A stretch of DNA of 31,961 bases, from positions 1 through 31,961 of the forward strand of contig WFPU01000111.1 in the NCBI GenBank assembly GCA_015487435.1, read 5' to 3'. The notes under the pieces were generated by a model, which was not told where the DNA came from, did no database searches, and saw nothing but the letters and a program-made list of their open reading frames with translations. Source of the stretch: Sulfurimonas sp. Lineage in GTDB: Bacteria > Campylobacterota > Campylobacteria > Campylobacterales > Sulfurimonadaceae. The translations under genes were made by a program, and so were the position numbers. Below, piece by piece: positions 8,466 through 17,110 of the stretch (the stretch's first letter is position 1; every line of letters starts with the position of its first letter).

Positions 8466-8690
8466 TTATCCTAAATTATCACACTGATTAAGTAATTTTT
8501 GCATTTTAAGCTCTTGAGAGTACAAATCGTAATTTTTTCTTATGTAAGCTTGAAGTAAAACTTTTATTTCGTTGTTTCCTTCTGTGTTAAAATCTTTTGC
8601 CATTTGAGATGAAAGGTATGGTTCAAAATCTTCATCAATATCTACATCAAATTTTCTACCACCAACAATTAGTCCTATTCTTTTACTCAT
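8466..8690 (-). CDS. Small ZapA-like protein (tentative)
   Basis: A 74-aa protein beginning MSKRIGLIVGGRKFDVDIDEDFEPYL. The pattern of a short beta strand, a G-R/K turn and an acidic segment resembles the N-terminal head of ZapA, the protein that cross-links FtsZ filaments. The C-terminal part is helical (IKVLLQAYIRKNYDLYSQELKMQKLL) but shorter than in typical ZapA. It is one base downstream of a coiled-coil gene, so the pair is surely cotranscribed. The assignment rests on pattern resemblance only; I cannot confirm it without a profile search. Confidence 0.6.
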   Translation of the reverse strand: MSKRIGLIVGGRKFDVDIDEDFEPYLSSQMAKDFNTEGNNEIKVLLQAYIRKNYDLYSQELKMQKLLNQCDNLG

Positions 8691-8691
8691 T

Positions 8692-8919
8692 TTAACCTAG
8701 TATACTCTCAATTTTATTTGCTATTTCTTCTATCTCTGCATCTTTTTGAGAATTTTCTTCTATTAATTTTTCTATCTCTTGATTTATTAGTTCTTTTTCT
8801 GATTTAAGAGTTACTATCTCTGTTCGTAACATATCGTTTTCAACCTTCATTGAATGATACTGCTGCAATATTTGTGAAACTTTAGTGTTTAATTTTTCTA
8901 AATTTGTTTTATTTTCCAT
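8692..8919 (-). CDS. Small coiled-coil protein (ZapB-like, tentative)
   Basis: A 75-aa, almost entirely coiled-coil protein with heptad-spaced Leu/Ile (LEKLNTKVSQILQQYHSM, then LRTEIVTLKSEKELINQEI), few aromatics and no Cys. Length and composition resemble ZapB, which forms filaments between FtsZ/ZapA and the nucleoid. The next gene is one base away and resembles ZapA, which supports a cell-division role for both. The start ATG 8919 follows AGGTG. Short coiled coils resemble each other by chance, so the functional name is only a suggestion. Confidence 0.55.
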   Translation of the reverse strand: MENKTNLEKLNTKVSQILQQYHSMKVENDMLRTEIVTLKSEKELINQEIEKLIEENSQKDAEIEEIANKIESILG

Positions 8920-9266
8920 TGTGACACCTAATATTTGTTAAATTCTGTATCTAAAATACTTTCATCTTATATTCTCGAAAATGAATTTTTTTAATCTCTT
9001 TTGGTAGATTGTACAAATTCCTCATATTCTCTAGACCTAATTCTTTAGTCGTAATAAACTAATAGAAATGTAGCTATTATGTCGCATCTATCATTTTTAT
9101 AACCTAGATTCTAAATGCCTATAGGAAATACCCTTGAAACGCAAGTTCAAAATGATGAAAGCACGAGTATATAGCCATTCCGTGCTTGACACGGAATCTA
9201 GTTTTTTGGTTATGCAAGAAGTCTATTATGCATTATATCAAAAAAAAAGATTTTCTCATATATATA
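8920..9266. other. 347-bp intergenic stretch
   Basis: No open frame with a ribosome site or gene-like composition is seen. It holds the probable promoter region of the ZapB-like gene (TATAAG near 8970 on the minus strand, weak) and repeat copy 2 at 9104-9201. No terminator with a T tract was recognised. Confidence 0.6.
9104..9201. repeat. Dispersed palindromic repeat, copy 2
   Basis: Bounded by CTAGATTC (9104-9111) and GAATCTAG (9194-9201). The right arm at 9178-9196 is a perfect stem TTCCGTG / CACGGAA with loop CTTGA, followed by TCTA. The left arm, read on the minus strand, has TCATTTTGAACTTG and then a longer tail ending CATTTAGAATCTAG, which aligns with the left arm of copy 1. No coding potential. 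Confidence 0.7.
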
Positions 9267-9770
9267 CTATTTATCTTCTATAATATTTTTTAATTCTTCT
9301 ATACTTGAAATAGTTTTTATTTGCGTAATTTTACCTTCTTCAAGATAAGCGACTATGATTTTTTCAGCATCAATGCCAGTTTTAAATCCTAAAGCAGTTT
9401 TTTCATCTTCTAAAATAAGTACAGTGTGCTTAAAATCTTTAAGTCCTGGCATTATAAACATACTTCTTACTATTGATGGAGCTGAACTAACATCCGCAAC
9501 AAACTGTGTATAGTTTTCATCTAAATATGATGGTGATTGAGTTACAAAAAAATCATTACAAGCATGAGCCATATCTTTTGAAAAGGCAAATATGATTTTT
9601 TTTGTATTTTCTTTTAGTGTTTGTTTTTTTTCAAATTGATCATTTAATGTTAAATCAGCTAAACTTTTACCTATAACAATTTTTGCTTCAACTTTTGTGT
9701 TTGTATCTTCTTTTGGTGAACATCCTACTAATAAAAGTGCAGCTACCAATCCAAATAATATTTTTTTCAT
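9267..9770 (-). CDS. Predicted lipoprotein, unknown function
   Basis: A 167-aa protein starting MKKILFGLVAALLLVGCSPK, a textbook lipoprotein signal with lipobox L-V-G-C, so it should be lipidated at Cys17 and membrane-anchored. ATG 9770 is preferred over the in-frame ATG 9797 because GGAG lies seven bases upstream and the signal peptide then has normal length. The mature part (IIFAFSKDMAHACNDFF; HTVLILEDEKTALGFKTG; KIIVAYLEEGKI) has a strand-helix pattern reminiscent of a thioredoxin-like fold but lacks a CxxC motif; one Cys remains near residue 71. It lies downstream of dnaK on the same strand, separated by 149 bases with a hairpin. I do not recognise the family. Confidence 0.75.
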   Translation of the reverse strand: MKKILFGLVAALLLVGCSPKEDTNTKVEAKIVIGKSLADLTLNDQFEKKQTLKENTKKIIFAFSKDMAHACNDFFVTQSPSYLDENYTQFVADVSSAPSIVRSMFIMPGLKDFKHTVLILEDEKTALGFKTGIDAEKIIVAYLEEGKITQIKTISSIEELKNIIEDK

Positions 9771-9873
9771 TTTTTTTCTCCAAATAATTTTCGACATAAT
9801 ACATAAGAAGTCTTAATGTTAAAACAACAATAAAAATTAAGTGAGTAGTTAAAGGAGTGCCAAGTTAATGAGG

Positions 9874-9898
9874 CTCAAAGGGCACAAGCCACTTTGAG
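9874..9898. other. Hairpin downstream of dnaK
   Basis: CTCAAAG (9874-9880) pairs with CTTTGAG (9892-9898), extended inward by three G-C pairs with one bulged base. It lies 22 bases after the dnaK stop. No T tract follows on either strand, so it is not a standard intrinsic terminator; it could protect the 3' end of the grpE-dnaK message. Confidence 0.45.
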
Positions 9899-9919
9899 AA
9901 TATGTAGTTATATTGAAAT

Positions 9920-11806
9920 TTATTCGATTTCAGCGTCTATTACATCATCATCCTCTTTTTTCTTCTTTTTGTCAGCTTCTGCTGCTTCTGGATTTTGTTC
10001 TTTTTTGTACATCTCTTCAGCCATTTTATGAGCAGCTTCAGTTAATGCTTTTACTTTTTCTTCAATTTGCTCTTTTGTTGCAGATTCATCTTTTAAAGTT
10101 TCTTTTAAATCAGTTGCAGCAGCTTCAATTTTAGCTTTTTCCTCAGCTTCTAGTTTATCACCCATCTCTTCTACAGATTTTTCAGTTTGAGCGATTAATG
10201 CATCAGCTTGGTTTCTTAAGTCAACCATCGCTTTTCTTGCCTCATCAGCTGCTTTGTTCTCTTCAGCATCTTGAACCATTTTATTAATCTCTTCTTCACT
10301 TAATCCAGAACTTCCAGAGATTGTAATTGATTGAGATTTACCAGTACCTTTATCCGTTGAAGAAACAGTCAATATACCATTTGCATCGATATCAAAAGTT
10401 ACTTCAATTTGTGGTACACCTCTTGGAGCTGCTGGAATATCACCAAGTTCAAACAGACCAAGAGATTTATTGTCTTTTGCAAACTCTCTTTCACCTTGAA
10501 CAACAGAGATTGAAACAGCTGGTTGGTTATCTTCTGCAGTTGAAAAAATTTGAGATTTTTTAACAGGAATTGTGGTTCCTTTTTCGATAATTTTCGTTGC
10601 AACACCACCTAACGTTTCAATACCAAGTGACAATGGAGTAACATCTAAAAGAAGAACATCCTTAACATCCCCTCTTAAAACACCACCTTGAATTGCAGCA
10701 CCAGCTGCTACAACTTCATCAGGGTTTACCCCTTTGTTTAAATCTTTACCACCAAAGTATTTAGAAACTGCTTCTTGAGCCATTGGTACACGAGTTGAAC
10801 CACCAACCATAATAATCTCTTTAATATCATTGATATCTAAATCAGACTCGTCCATTGCTGTTTTAATATGCTCAATAGTCTCTTCAACTAAATCAGAAAT
10901 CATACCCTCAAACTTAGCACGAGTTAGCTTTACAACTAAGTGTTGTGGACCAGCTTCTGTCATTGTAATAAATGGTAAGTTAATTTCAGTTTCTTGAGCT
11001 GAACTTAACTCTTTTTTAGCATTTTCCGCTGCATCTTTTAGGCGTTGAAGAGCCATTTTATCATTTTTAAGTTCAATTCCGTGAGAAGATTTAAACTCAT
11101 CATTTAACATATCAACGATTTTATTATCAAAGTCATCACCACCTAAGAATGCGTTACCGTCAGTTGCAAGAACTTCAAATGTACCATCAGAAATTTCTAA
11201 AACTGTAACATCAAATGTTCCACCGCCAAGATCATAAACAAGTACATTCTCATCAGTTTTGCTATCAAGTCCATAAGCAAGTGCAGATGCAGTTGGCTCA
11301 TTGATGATTCTTAAAACATTAAGACCAGCGATAGTTCCAGCATCTTTTGTTGCTTTTCTTTGTGAATCATTGAAGTAAGCTGGAACTGTAATAACAGCGT
11401 CAGTTACGCTTGAACCAAGGTAAGCTTCTGCATCATCTTTTAGTTTGCTAAGGATTTTTGCAGAGATCTCTTGAGGGGTGTAGATTTTACCTGCAACATC
11501 AACACAAGCTGCCCCATCTTTATCAACGATATTGTAAGTTACTTTATCGTGTGCTTCTTTTGCATTTTCTTCATCCATCATTAGACCCATAATTCTCTTG
11601 ATTGAAGAGATTGTCTTTTCTGGGTTTGTGATTGCTTGACGTTTAGCTGGATCACCAACTAGTACATCACCTTTATCTGTAAATGCTACAACTGAAGGAG
11701 TAGTGTTTTTACCCTCCGCATTTGGGATGATTTTAGCTTCACCACCTTCATAAACTGCTACACATGAATTTGTTGTTCCTAAATCTATTCCTATTACTTT
11801 GCTCAT
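9920..11806 (-). CDS. dnaK: Chaperone DnaK (Hsp70)
   Basis: ATP-dependent folding chaperone working with GrpE and DnaJ in the cytoplasm. The 628-aa protein has the phosphate-1 motif IGIDLGTTNSCVAV at residues 5-18, DLGGGTFDVTVL, the GGSTRVPMAQ signature, the interdomain linker DVLLLDVTPLSLG, a substrate-binding domain and a helical lid. The C-terminus is acidic (DDDVIDAEIE) with a Lys-rich stretch just before it. It follows grpE on the same strand after 114 bases that contain a dispersed repeat. dnaJ and hrcA are not adjacent here. Confidence 0.98.
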   Translation of the reverse strand: MSKVIGIDLGTTNSCVAVYEGGEAKIIPNAEGKNTTPSVVAFTDKGDVLVGDPAKRQAITNPEKTISSIKRIMGLMMDEENAKEAHDKVTYNIVDKDGAACVDVAGKIYTPQEISAKILSKLKDDAEAYLGSSVTDAVITVPAYFNDSQRKATKDAGTIAGLNVLRIINEPTASALAYGLDSKTDENVLVYDLGGGTFDVTVLEISDGTFEVLATDGNAFLGGDDFDNKIVDMLNDEFKSSHGIELKNDKMALQRLKDAAENAKKELSSAQETEINLPFITMTEAGPQHLVVKLTRAKFEGMISDLVEETIEHIKTAMDESDLDINDIKEIIMVGGSTRVPMAQEAVSKYFGGKDLNKGVNPDEVVAAGAAIQGGVLRGDVKDVLLLDVTPLSLGIETLGGVATKIIEKGTTIPVKKSQIFSTAEDNQPAVSISVVQGEREFAKDNKSLGLFELGDIPAAPRGVPQIEVTFDIDANGILTVSSTDKGTGKSQSITISGSSGLSEEEINKMVQDAEENKAADEARKAMVDLRNQADALIAQTEKSVEEMGDKLEAEEKAKIEAAATDLKETLKDESATKEQIEEKVKALTEAAHKMAEEMYKKEQNPEAAEADKKKKKEDDDVIDAEIE

Positions 11807-11852
11807 TTTATTTCCTTATTATTTTTTAATTATTAATTTTTTTGTATTTTGA

Positions 11853-11911
11853 TCCTGAATCAAGTTCAGGATGACGAAAACACTGTCATTCCAAGCTTGA
11901 CTTGGAATCTA
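11853..11911. repeat. Dispersed palindromic repeat, copy 3, between grpE and dnaK
   Basis: Two perfect hairpins. The first is TCCTGAA-TCAAG-TTCAGGA (11853-11871) followed by TGAC; the second is TTCCAAG-CTTGA-CTTGGAA (11889-11907) preceded by GTCA and followed by TCTA. The arms are inverted relative to each other with a 9-bp spacer between TGAC and GTCA. The outer AATTG...CTCTCTGA ends of copies 1 and 4 are not present. It would be transcribed in the grpE-dnaK message. Confidence 0.8.
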
Positions 11912-11920
11912 TTTTGCGAA

Positions 11921-12481
11921 TTACTTCGCTACTACAACCATTGCTTCACGCAGTGGTCTGTTTTTATATTTATAACCAGTTTGAAAGGTTTGAACAATTT
12001 GGCCGCTCTCAACATCTTCACTATCTACACTCTGCACAGCATTGTGTATGTTTGGGTCAAATGGCTCATCGTGAGGAACCATTGTTACTCCATGTTTTTC
12101 TAAAGAAGTAGTAAACTGCTTAAGAGTCAACTCAATACCTTCATTTAGTTTATTTAAATGTTCTTGTGGATCAGTCAATGTCGCTGTTGAAGTAAGTGCC
12201 ATTTGAAGTGCATCCATAACAGGAATCATATCTTTAGCAAATTTTTCGTTTGAATATTCAACTGCTGTATATTTCTCACGCTCAAGCCTTTTTTTGATAT
12301 TATCAAAATCAGCGTGTACTCGAGCATATTTATCTTTTAAAGTTGTAAGTTCTGCTTGTAGTAAGTCAAACTCATTCTCAACTGCTTCAGCATTAGCTTC
12401 TGCTTCTTCTGATGTAATATCAGTTTCCTCTTCATTTTGTAGAGGTTCATCTTGTGCTTCTTTGTCAGATTGTTTAGACAT
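11921..12481 (-). CDS. grpE: Nucleotide exchange factor GrpE
   Basis: Cochaperone that releases ADP from DnaK. The 186-aa protein has an acidic unstructured N-terminus (to about residue 35), a long coiled coil (AVENEFDLLQAELTTLKDKY) and the family signature region FDNIKKRLEREKY through FAKDMIPVMDALQMAL. The beta-wing at the C-terminus shows VESGQIVQTFQTGYKYKNRPLREAMVVVAK, close to the GrpE consensus. AAAGGAG precedes ATG 12481 by nine bases. Transcription likely starts from the consensus promoter at 12548-12576 and continues into dnaK. Confidence 0.97.
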   Translation of the reverse strand: MSKQSDKEAQDEPLQNEEETDITSEEAEANAEAVENEFDLLQAELTTLKDKYARVHADFDNIKKRLEREKYTAVEYSNEKFAKDMIPVMDALQMALTSTATLTDPQEHLNKLNEGIELTLKQFTTSLEKHGVTMVPHDEPFDPNIHNAVQSVDSEDVESGQIVQTFQTGYKYKNRPLREAMVVVAK

Positions 12482-12547
12482 AGTTTTTAACTCCTTTCTT
12501 GTAATGGAAACTCTTGTATAACTACTTTTTCTTAAAAAGATAACCGT

Positions 12548-12576
12548 ATTATAATATATGAGCGTAATAATGTCAA
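12548..12576 (-). promoter_or_regulatory. Consensus sigma-70 promoter of grpE-dnaK
   Basis: On the minus strand TTGACA (12576-12571) and TATAAT (12553-12548) are separated by exactly 17 bases, so both hexamers are perfect. The expected start near 12541 gives a leader of about 60 bases before grpE. No CIRCE (TTAGCACTC-N9-GAGTGCTAA) or HspR-type inverted repeat is seen around it. Confidence 0.85.
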
Positions 12577-12700
12577 GTCTTATTTTAGTAAAAGAGCATC
12601 ATTAAACTTTAGTCTATTACTATCAAGTTGCAAAAGCCGTATATAAAGTGCCTTTAAATCTTTTTAGGTACTATTATACATTATTTTAAAAAGGTTTTGC

Positions 12701-14734
12701 ATGAAAATATTAGCTTGGATTATTGGAGTTGTTATTAGTTTGTTTACTATTGTATATGTAATTGCCTTTACTGAATTTGGTAATGGTATGCTTCAACCTA
12801 TTGTAGAATCTAAGATAAAACAACAAACTAAAATGGATTCAAAACTCACAAAATTTCAATTATCAATGAGTCAATTTGAAATATTTTTAGAGATAAATAA
12901 AAATAATACAATCCATATAGATGGAAACTATTCGTTATTTTCCAAGGCTTTTAGTATAAATTATGCAGTTAAACTTGAAGAATTAGAATCGCTTGAACCT
13001 TTTACAAAACAAAAATTAGTTGGAAATTTTCACACAAAGGGTAATGCAGTTGGGGATATGAAGTTTTTAACAATAGAAGGTAAAAGTGATGTAGCTTTTT
13101 CAAAAACTTCATATCATGTAGAACTTACAGATTTAAATCCAACATCTATTATTGCAAAAATGAACAATGCAGACTTAAAAACATTGCTTGCATTAGGCGG
13201 GCAAAAACCATACGCCAGTTCAAAAATAGACCTTGATATTAATTTTAAAAACATAACTCCACATAAATTAGATGGAGATATAACTTTAAAAACTAAAGAT
13301 GGTAAAATAAACACTATTTTGATGAAAAAAGATTTTGATATAGATTTGCCAAAAACAAATTTTTTAATGACATTAGATGCTACTTTAAAAGGAGATGATG
13401 TTGTTTATGTATATGCTTTTAACTCAAATCTTGCAAATGTAACTTCATCTGGTAAGATAATTCCTGAGCCACTAAAAACAGATCTGAAATATAAAATTGC
13501 ATTTAAAGAACTTGCGTTACTTCAACCAATTACAGGCACTGCGCTTCGTGGATCTTTTTACACAAAAGGAACTTTAAAAGGTTCAAAAGAAAATATGAAA
13601 GTAGAAGGAACTTCAGATGTTGCAAAAAGTAAAACAAGATACAATGTAACCCTCTTTGATTTTGAGCCAAAAAGAATCAAAGCAAACATTCGTGATATGA
13701 GGCTTCAAAATATTCTTTATATGTTGCAACAGCCACATTACGCAGATGGTATTATGGATATAGATATTGATATTAAAGATGTTAGAGCTTCAAAGCTTGA
13801 TGGTATAGTTACTTCAAACATAAAAAATGGATTATTAAACTCTAAGTATTTAACTAAAACATATGAATTTGAATCAAAAATGCCTCGCACAACATTTAAC
13901 TCTAAAGCTACTACTACATTAAGTGGCGATATAGTAGATACGAAATTAAATTTAAATTCATCACTTGCGAATTTGAGTGTAAAAAAAGCGTCTTTTAATA
14001 TTAAAGAGAGCTCTTTAATAACTGATTATTTACTTAAAGTGCCTTCCTTAGATAAATTCTTTTTTGTAACACAAAGAGATATGAAAGGTGCAATTACTAT
14101 AAATGGAGAGTTAAAATCTGCAAAAGATTTAGATTTAACTATTCACTCAAATGTAGTTGGTGGAAAGATTGATGCAAAACTTCATAATGATGATTTTTAT
14201 GCAGATATAAAGGGCGTTCAAACTATGGATGTATTATCAATGCTAGTATATCCAGAGCTATTAAAAGGGACTATGGATGCTAAAATTAATTATAATTTAG
14301 CACAAGCAAAAGGTAAAATTACAGGAAAACTTTCAGATGCTACAGTTATGAAAAATCAAACTTTAGATTTAATAAAACTATATGCAAAATTTGATATCTA
14401 TAAAGAAAGATTTAATGGTGATGTAAGTGCAAACATCAATAAAGAAAAGATAGTAGCTTCTTTAGATTTAAGATCAAATAAATCAGCAATTAAAACAAAA
14501 AATACAAAACTAAATACTCTTAAACAAACAATAGATTCAAGACTAACTATAGTTGCAAATAAAAATCCTATAGATATAAAATTAAGTGGAAATATTATGA
14601 AGCCAAAAGTAAAGGTTGATTTACAAAAATTTATGAAAACTGAAGCTGGCGATAAAGTGAAGAAAAAAGTAGAGCAAAAGGTAAAAGAGAAAGTGGATAA
14701 AGGGCTAAATAAATTATTTAAAAAGCTATTTTAG
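12701..14734 (+). CDS. Large AsmA/YhdP-like envelope protein with three internal repeats
   Basis: A 677-aa protein with one N-terminal membrane helix (residues 2-23, ILAWIIGVVISLFTIVYVIAF) and a beta-rich remainder, probably periplasmic. Three homologous units are visible, roughly 88-262, 263-433 and 470-600. Matching landmarks are KSDVAFSKTSYHVELTD / TSDVAKSKTRYNVTLFD, KTLLALGGQKPYASSKIDLDI / QNILYMLQQPHYADGIMDIDI / LSMLVYPELLKGTMDAKINY, and KLDGDITLKTKDGKIN / KLDGIVTSNIKNGLLN. The C-terminus is strongly basic and amphipathic (DKVKKKVEQKVKEKVDKGLNK). Such architecture fits AsmA-like repeating beta-groove proteins that move lipids between membranes. AAAAAGG precedes the ATG. It is convergent with comF and overlaps it by nine bases. 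Family is probable; lipid transport is inferred. Confidence 0.85.
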   Translation: MKILAWIIGVVISLFTIVYVIAFTEFGNGMLQPIVESKIKQQTKMDSKLTKFQLSMSQFEIFLEINKNNTIHIDGNYSLFSKAFSINYAVKLEELESLEPFTKQKLVGNFHTKGNAVGDMKFLTIEGKSDVAFSKTSYHVELTDLNPTSIIAKMNNADLKTLLALGGQKPYASSKIDLDINFKNITPHKLDGDITLKTKDGKINTILMKKDFDIDLPKTNFLMTLDATLKGDDVVYVYAFNSNLANVTSSGKIIPEPLKTDLKYKIAFKELALLQPITGTALRGSFYTKGTLKGSKENMKVEGTSDVAKSKTRYNVTLFDFEPKRIKANIRDMRLQNILYMLQQPHYADGIMDIDIDIKDVRASKLDGIVTSNIKNGLLNSKYLTKTYEFESKMPRTTFNSKATTTLSGDIVDTKLNLNSSLANLSVKKASFNIKESSLITDYLLKVPSLDKFFFVTQRDMKGAITINGELKSAKDLDLTIHSNVVGGKIDAKLHNDDFYADIKGVQTMDVLSMLVYPELLKGTMDAKINYNLAQAKGKITGKLSDATVMKNQTLDLIKLYAKFDIYKERFNGDVSANINKEKIVASLDLRSNKSAIKTKNTKLNTLKQTIDSRLTIVANKNPIDIKLSGNIMKPKVKVDLQKFMKTEAGDKVKKKVEQKVKEKVDKGLNKLFKKLF

Positions 14735-15301
14735 GGAGGCATCTGCTAAAGTTAAGCAAAAAAGAACCTCTTTATTATAATGTTGTAAAGTTTGTATAGC
14801 TTGATTTAGAGTTGAACCAGTAGTGATTATGTCATCTATAAGTACAATATCTTTAGATTTAAATGTTTTTAATTCAAAATTTCTTGGATTTAATAACCTA
14901 AACTCTTTGCTCTTACCAGAGTAAGAGATAGAGTTTTTTGCTCTTAGTTTTGAGTGTAATGGTTTTATATATTTTGATTTTAGGGAGCTATTTAAGATAG
15001 CTGTATGGGAATATCCATTTTTAATGTTGTCATCTATAGCGATAGAGGTTATGCAATGTGAAAACTCAAACTCCAAAGCAAATTTGCTCATAGAGTTTTT
15101 TGCTAATATTTTGTATATGTAAAAACCAATATCTGTATGTTTTGTATGGAGTAATTTTTTAATCTCATTGTATTTATAAAAAGAGATAACTTCTATATTT
15201 TTAGAGATTTTTCTTTTAAAGATTTGAGGTTGTAAAAAAGTCTTTTGACACGGTTTGCAGATATGTGAAAGTGAAAAACTCTCACACATCAAACATTTCA
15301 T
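14726..15301 (-). CDS. comF: ComF-family phosphoribosyltransferase-like protein
   Basis: A 191-aa protein with an N-terminal zinc ribbon (Cys3, Cys6, Cys15, Cys18) and a C-terminal type I phosphoribosyltransferase domain. The PRPP-binding loop is IVLIDDIITTGSTL at 152-165. The segment KNSISYSGKSKEFRLLNPRNFEL corresponds to the family region before it. ComF is needed for natural transformation in several bacteria, including Helicobacter and Campylobacter relatives. The gene is last in prs-lepA-comF, ten bases after lepA, and its 3' end overlaps the convergent AsmA-like gene by nine bases. Confidence 0.88.
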   Translation of the reverse strand: MKCLMCESFSLSHICKPCQKTFLQPQIFKRKISKNIEVISFYKYNEIKKLLHTKHTDIGFYIYKILAKNSMSKFALEFEFSHCITSIAIDDNIKNGYSHTAILNSSLKSKYIKPLHSKLRAKNSISYSGKSKEFRLLNPRNFELKTFKSKDIVLIDDIITTGSTLNQAIQTLQHYNKEVLFCLTLADASLK

Positions 15302-15311
15302 AGTTTTTCTT

Positions 15312-17102
15312 TTAGTCCATCTTCAATACAGACATAAAAGCTTCTTGAGGAAGCTGGACTTTCCCAATAGATTTCATACGTTTTTTACCAGCTTTTTGTT
15401 TTTCAAGTAGTTTACGTTTACGAGTAATATCTCCACCATAACACTTAGCAGTAACATTTTTACCCATTGATTTTACAGTCTCACGAGCAATAATTTGAGA
15501 ACCTAATGATGCTTGAACAGCTACTTCAAAAAGTTGACGAGGGATTTGCTCTTTCATATTTTTAACTAAAATACGACCACGAGAAAGAGCCTGCGTGCGA
15601 GGCACTACAATACTTAGTGCATCCACAGCTTCACCAGCTACTTTAATATCAAGCTTAACTAAATCACCAACTTTAAAACCAATAGGCTCATAATCAAATG
15701 AAGCATAACCTTTAGAGATAGATTTTAAAGTATCGTAAAAGTCCATCACTATCTCATTCATTGGTATTTCGTACTCAAGCATAACTCTTTGTTCATTAAG
15801 ATAAGTCATCTTAGTTTGAGTACCGCGTTTGTTTATAAGAAGAGTGATAATATTTCCTAAGTATTCAGCAGGAGTAATTACTGTAGCTCTAACATAGGGT
15901 TCTTCAATTCTGTCAATACGATTTACTTCTGGAAGTTGAGAAGGATTTTGAACATTAATAAAATCACCATTATTTAAGTATACATTATATATAACAGATG
16001 GTGCTGAAGCAATTAAATCAAGATTAAATTCTCTCTCAAGACGCTCTTTTATCACTTCCATATGTAGCATTCCAAGAAAACCAACACGAAAACCAAAACC
16101 TAGTGCTACTGATGTTTCAGGCTCATAAGACAAAGAGCTATCATTTAGTTTTAGTTTGTCTAGTGCATCACGCAAATCTTCAAATTTATCAGTATCTATA
16201 GGGAAAATCCCTGCAAATACAAATGGTTTAGCTGGTTCGTATGTTCCAACAGGCTCTGCTGCTGGGTTTTTAGCATCTGTTATTGTATCTCCAACACTTA
16301 CAACACTAACCTCTTTTAGACCAAGAACAACAATCCCAATTTCACCACACTCAATAGTATTAGTTTTAATCTTTTTCATAGGATGAGGGTACATTAAATC
16401 TAAGATATTATGCTCCTCCCCATTACTCATAAGTTTAATAACTTGACCTTTTTTGACTTGTCCATCAAAAACACGAACAAGTGCAAGTGCGCCTAAATAC
16501 TGGTCAAACCAAGAGTCATATATAATAGCTTTTGTTGTAGCCTCTGGATCTCCCTCAGGAGCTGGGACACGATCAACTATAGCATCAATTAACTCGTGAA
16601 TCCCAATACCAGCTTTTGCAGATACCAAACAAGCATCAGTAGCATCAATACCTATAGAGCTCTCTATCTCTTCTGCTACTTTGTCTGGGTCAGCTGCTGG
16701 TAAATCGATTTTGTTAATAACAGGGATAAGTTCTAAATCATTCTCAAGTGCCAAATAAACATTTGCAATTGTTTGAGCCTCAACACCTTGTGAGGCATCT
16801 ACAATAAGTAAAGCTCCATCACTTGAAGCTAGTGACTTTGAAACTTCATAAGAAAAATCAACATGACCTGGAGTGTCTATGAGATTTAGAATGTAGTGTT
16901 CACCATCTTTTACATAATCAAGTCTAACACTTTGTGCTTTGATGGTAATACCACGCTCTTGTTCAATATCCATAGTGTCCATCATTTGAGAACTAAGTTC
17001 ACGGTCACTTACAGACCCACACTCTTGAATGATACGATCAGCCAATGTACTTTTACCATGATCTATGTGAGCTATGATAGAGAAATTTCTAATATTTTTC
17101 AA
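15312..17102 (-). CDS. lepA: Elongation factor 4 (LepA), ribosome-associated GTPase
   Basis: Translational GTPase that acts on the ribosome (back-translocation or assembly). The 596-aa length is standard. Motifs: G1 AHIDHGKSTLADR near residues 11-23, switch regions with RGITIKAQ and DTPGHVDF, NKIDLPAADPD, and the LepA-specific C-terminal domain ending near KRMKSIGKVQLPQEAFMSVL. The start is TTG 17102; AGGG of the ribosome site overlaps the prs stop codon eight bases upstream, so translation of the two is linked. Confidence 0.97.
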   Translation of the reverse strand: MKNIRNFSIIAHIDHGKSTLADRIIQECGSVSDRELSSQMMDTMDIEQERGITIKAQSVRLDYVKDGEHYILNLIDTPGHVDFSYEVSKSLASSDGALLIVDASQGVEAQTIANVYLALENDLELIPVINKIDLPAADPDKVAEEIESSIGIDATDACLVSAKAGIGIHELIDAIVDRVPAPEGDPEATTKAIIYDSWFDQYLGALALVRVFDGQVKKGQVIKLMSNGEEHNILDLMYPHPMKKIKTNTIECGEIGIVVLGLKEVSVVSVGDTITDAKNPAAEPVGTYEPAKPFVFAGIFPIDTDKFEDLRDALDKLKLNDSSLSYEPETSVALGFGFRVGFLGMLHMEVIKERLEREFNLDLIASAPSVIYNVYLNNGDFINVQNPSQLPEVNRIDRIEEPYVRATVITPAEYLGNIITLLINKRGTQTKMTYLNEQRVMLEYEIPMNEIVMDFYDTLKSISKGYASFDYEPIGFKVGDLVKLDIKVAGEAVDALSIVVPRTQALSRGRILVKNMKEQIPRQLFEVAVQASLGSQIIARETVKSMGKNVTAKCYGGDITRKRKLLEKQKAGKKRMKSIGKVQLPQEAFMSVLKMD

Positions 17103-17110
17103 TTTTATCC

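Noticed and set aside
10327..10608. Open frames over dnaK on both strands
   Set aside because: Long alternative frames in a conserved, strongly biased gene; no start signals.
11849..12111. Plus-strand frames of 84 and 69 aa opposite grpE
   Set aside because: They run through the palindromic repeat and antisense to grpE, which is certain; the reading MILNQVQDDE is a typical translation of such repeats.
12482..12600. Possible CIRCE or HspR operator before grpE
   Set aside because: Looked for TTAGCACTC-N9-GAGTGCTAA and CTTGAGT-N7-ACTCAAG; neither is present even with a few mismatches by eye.
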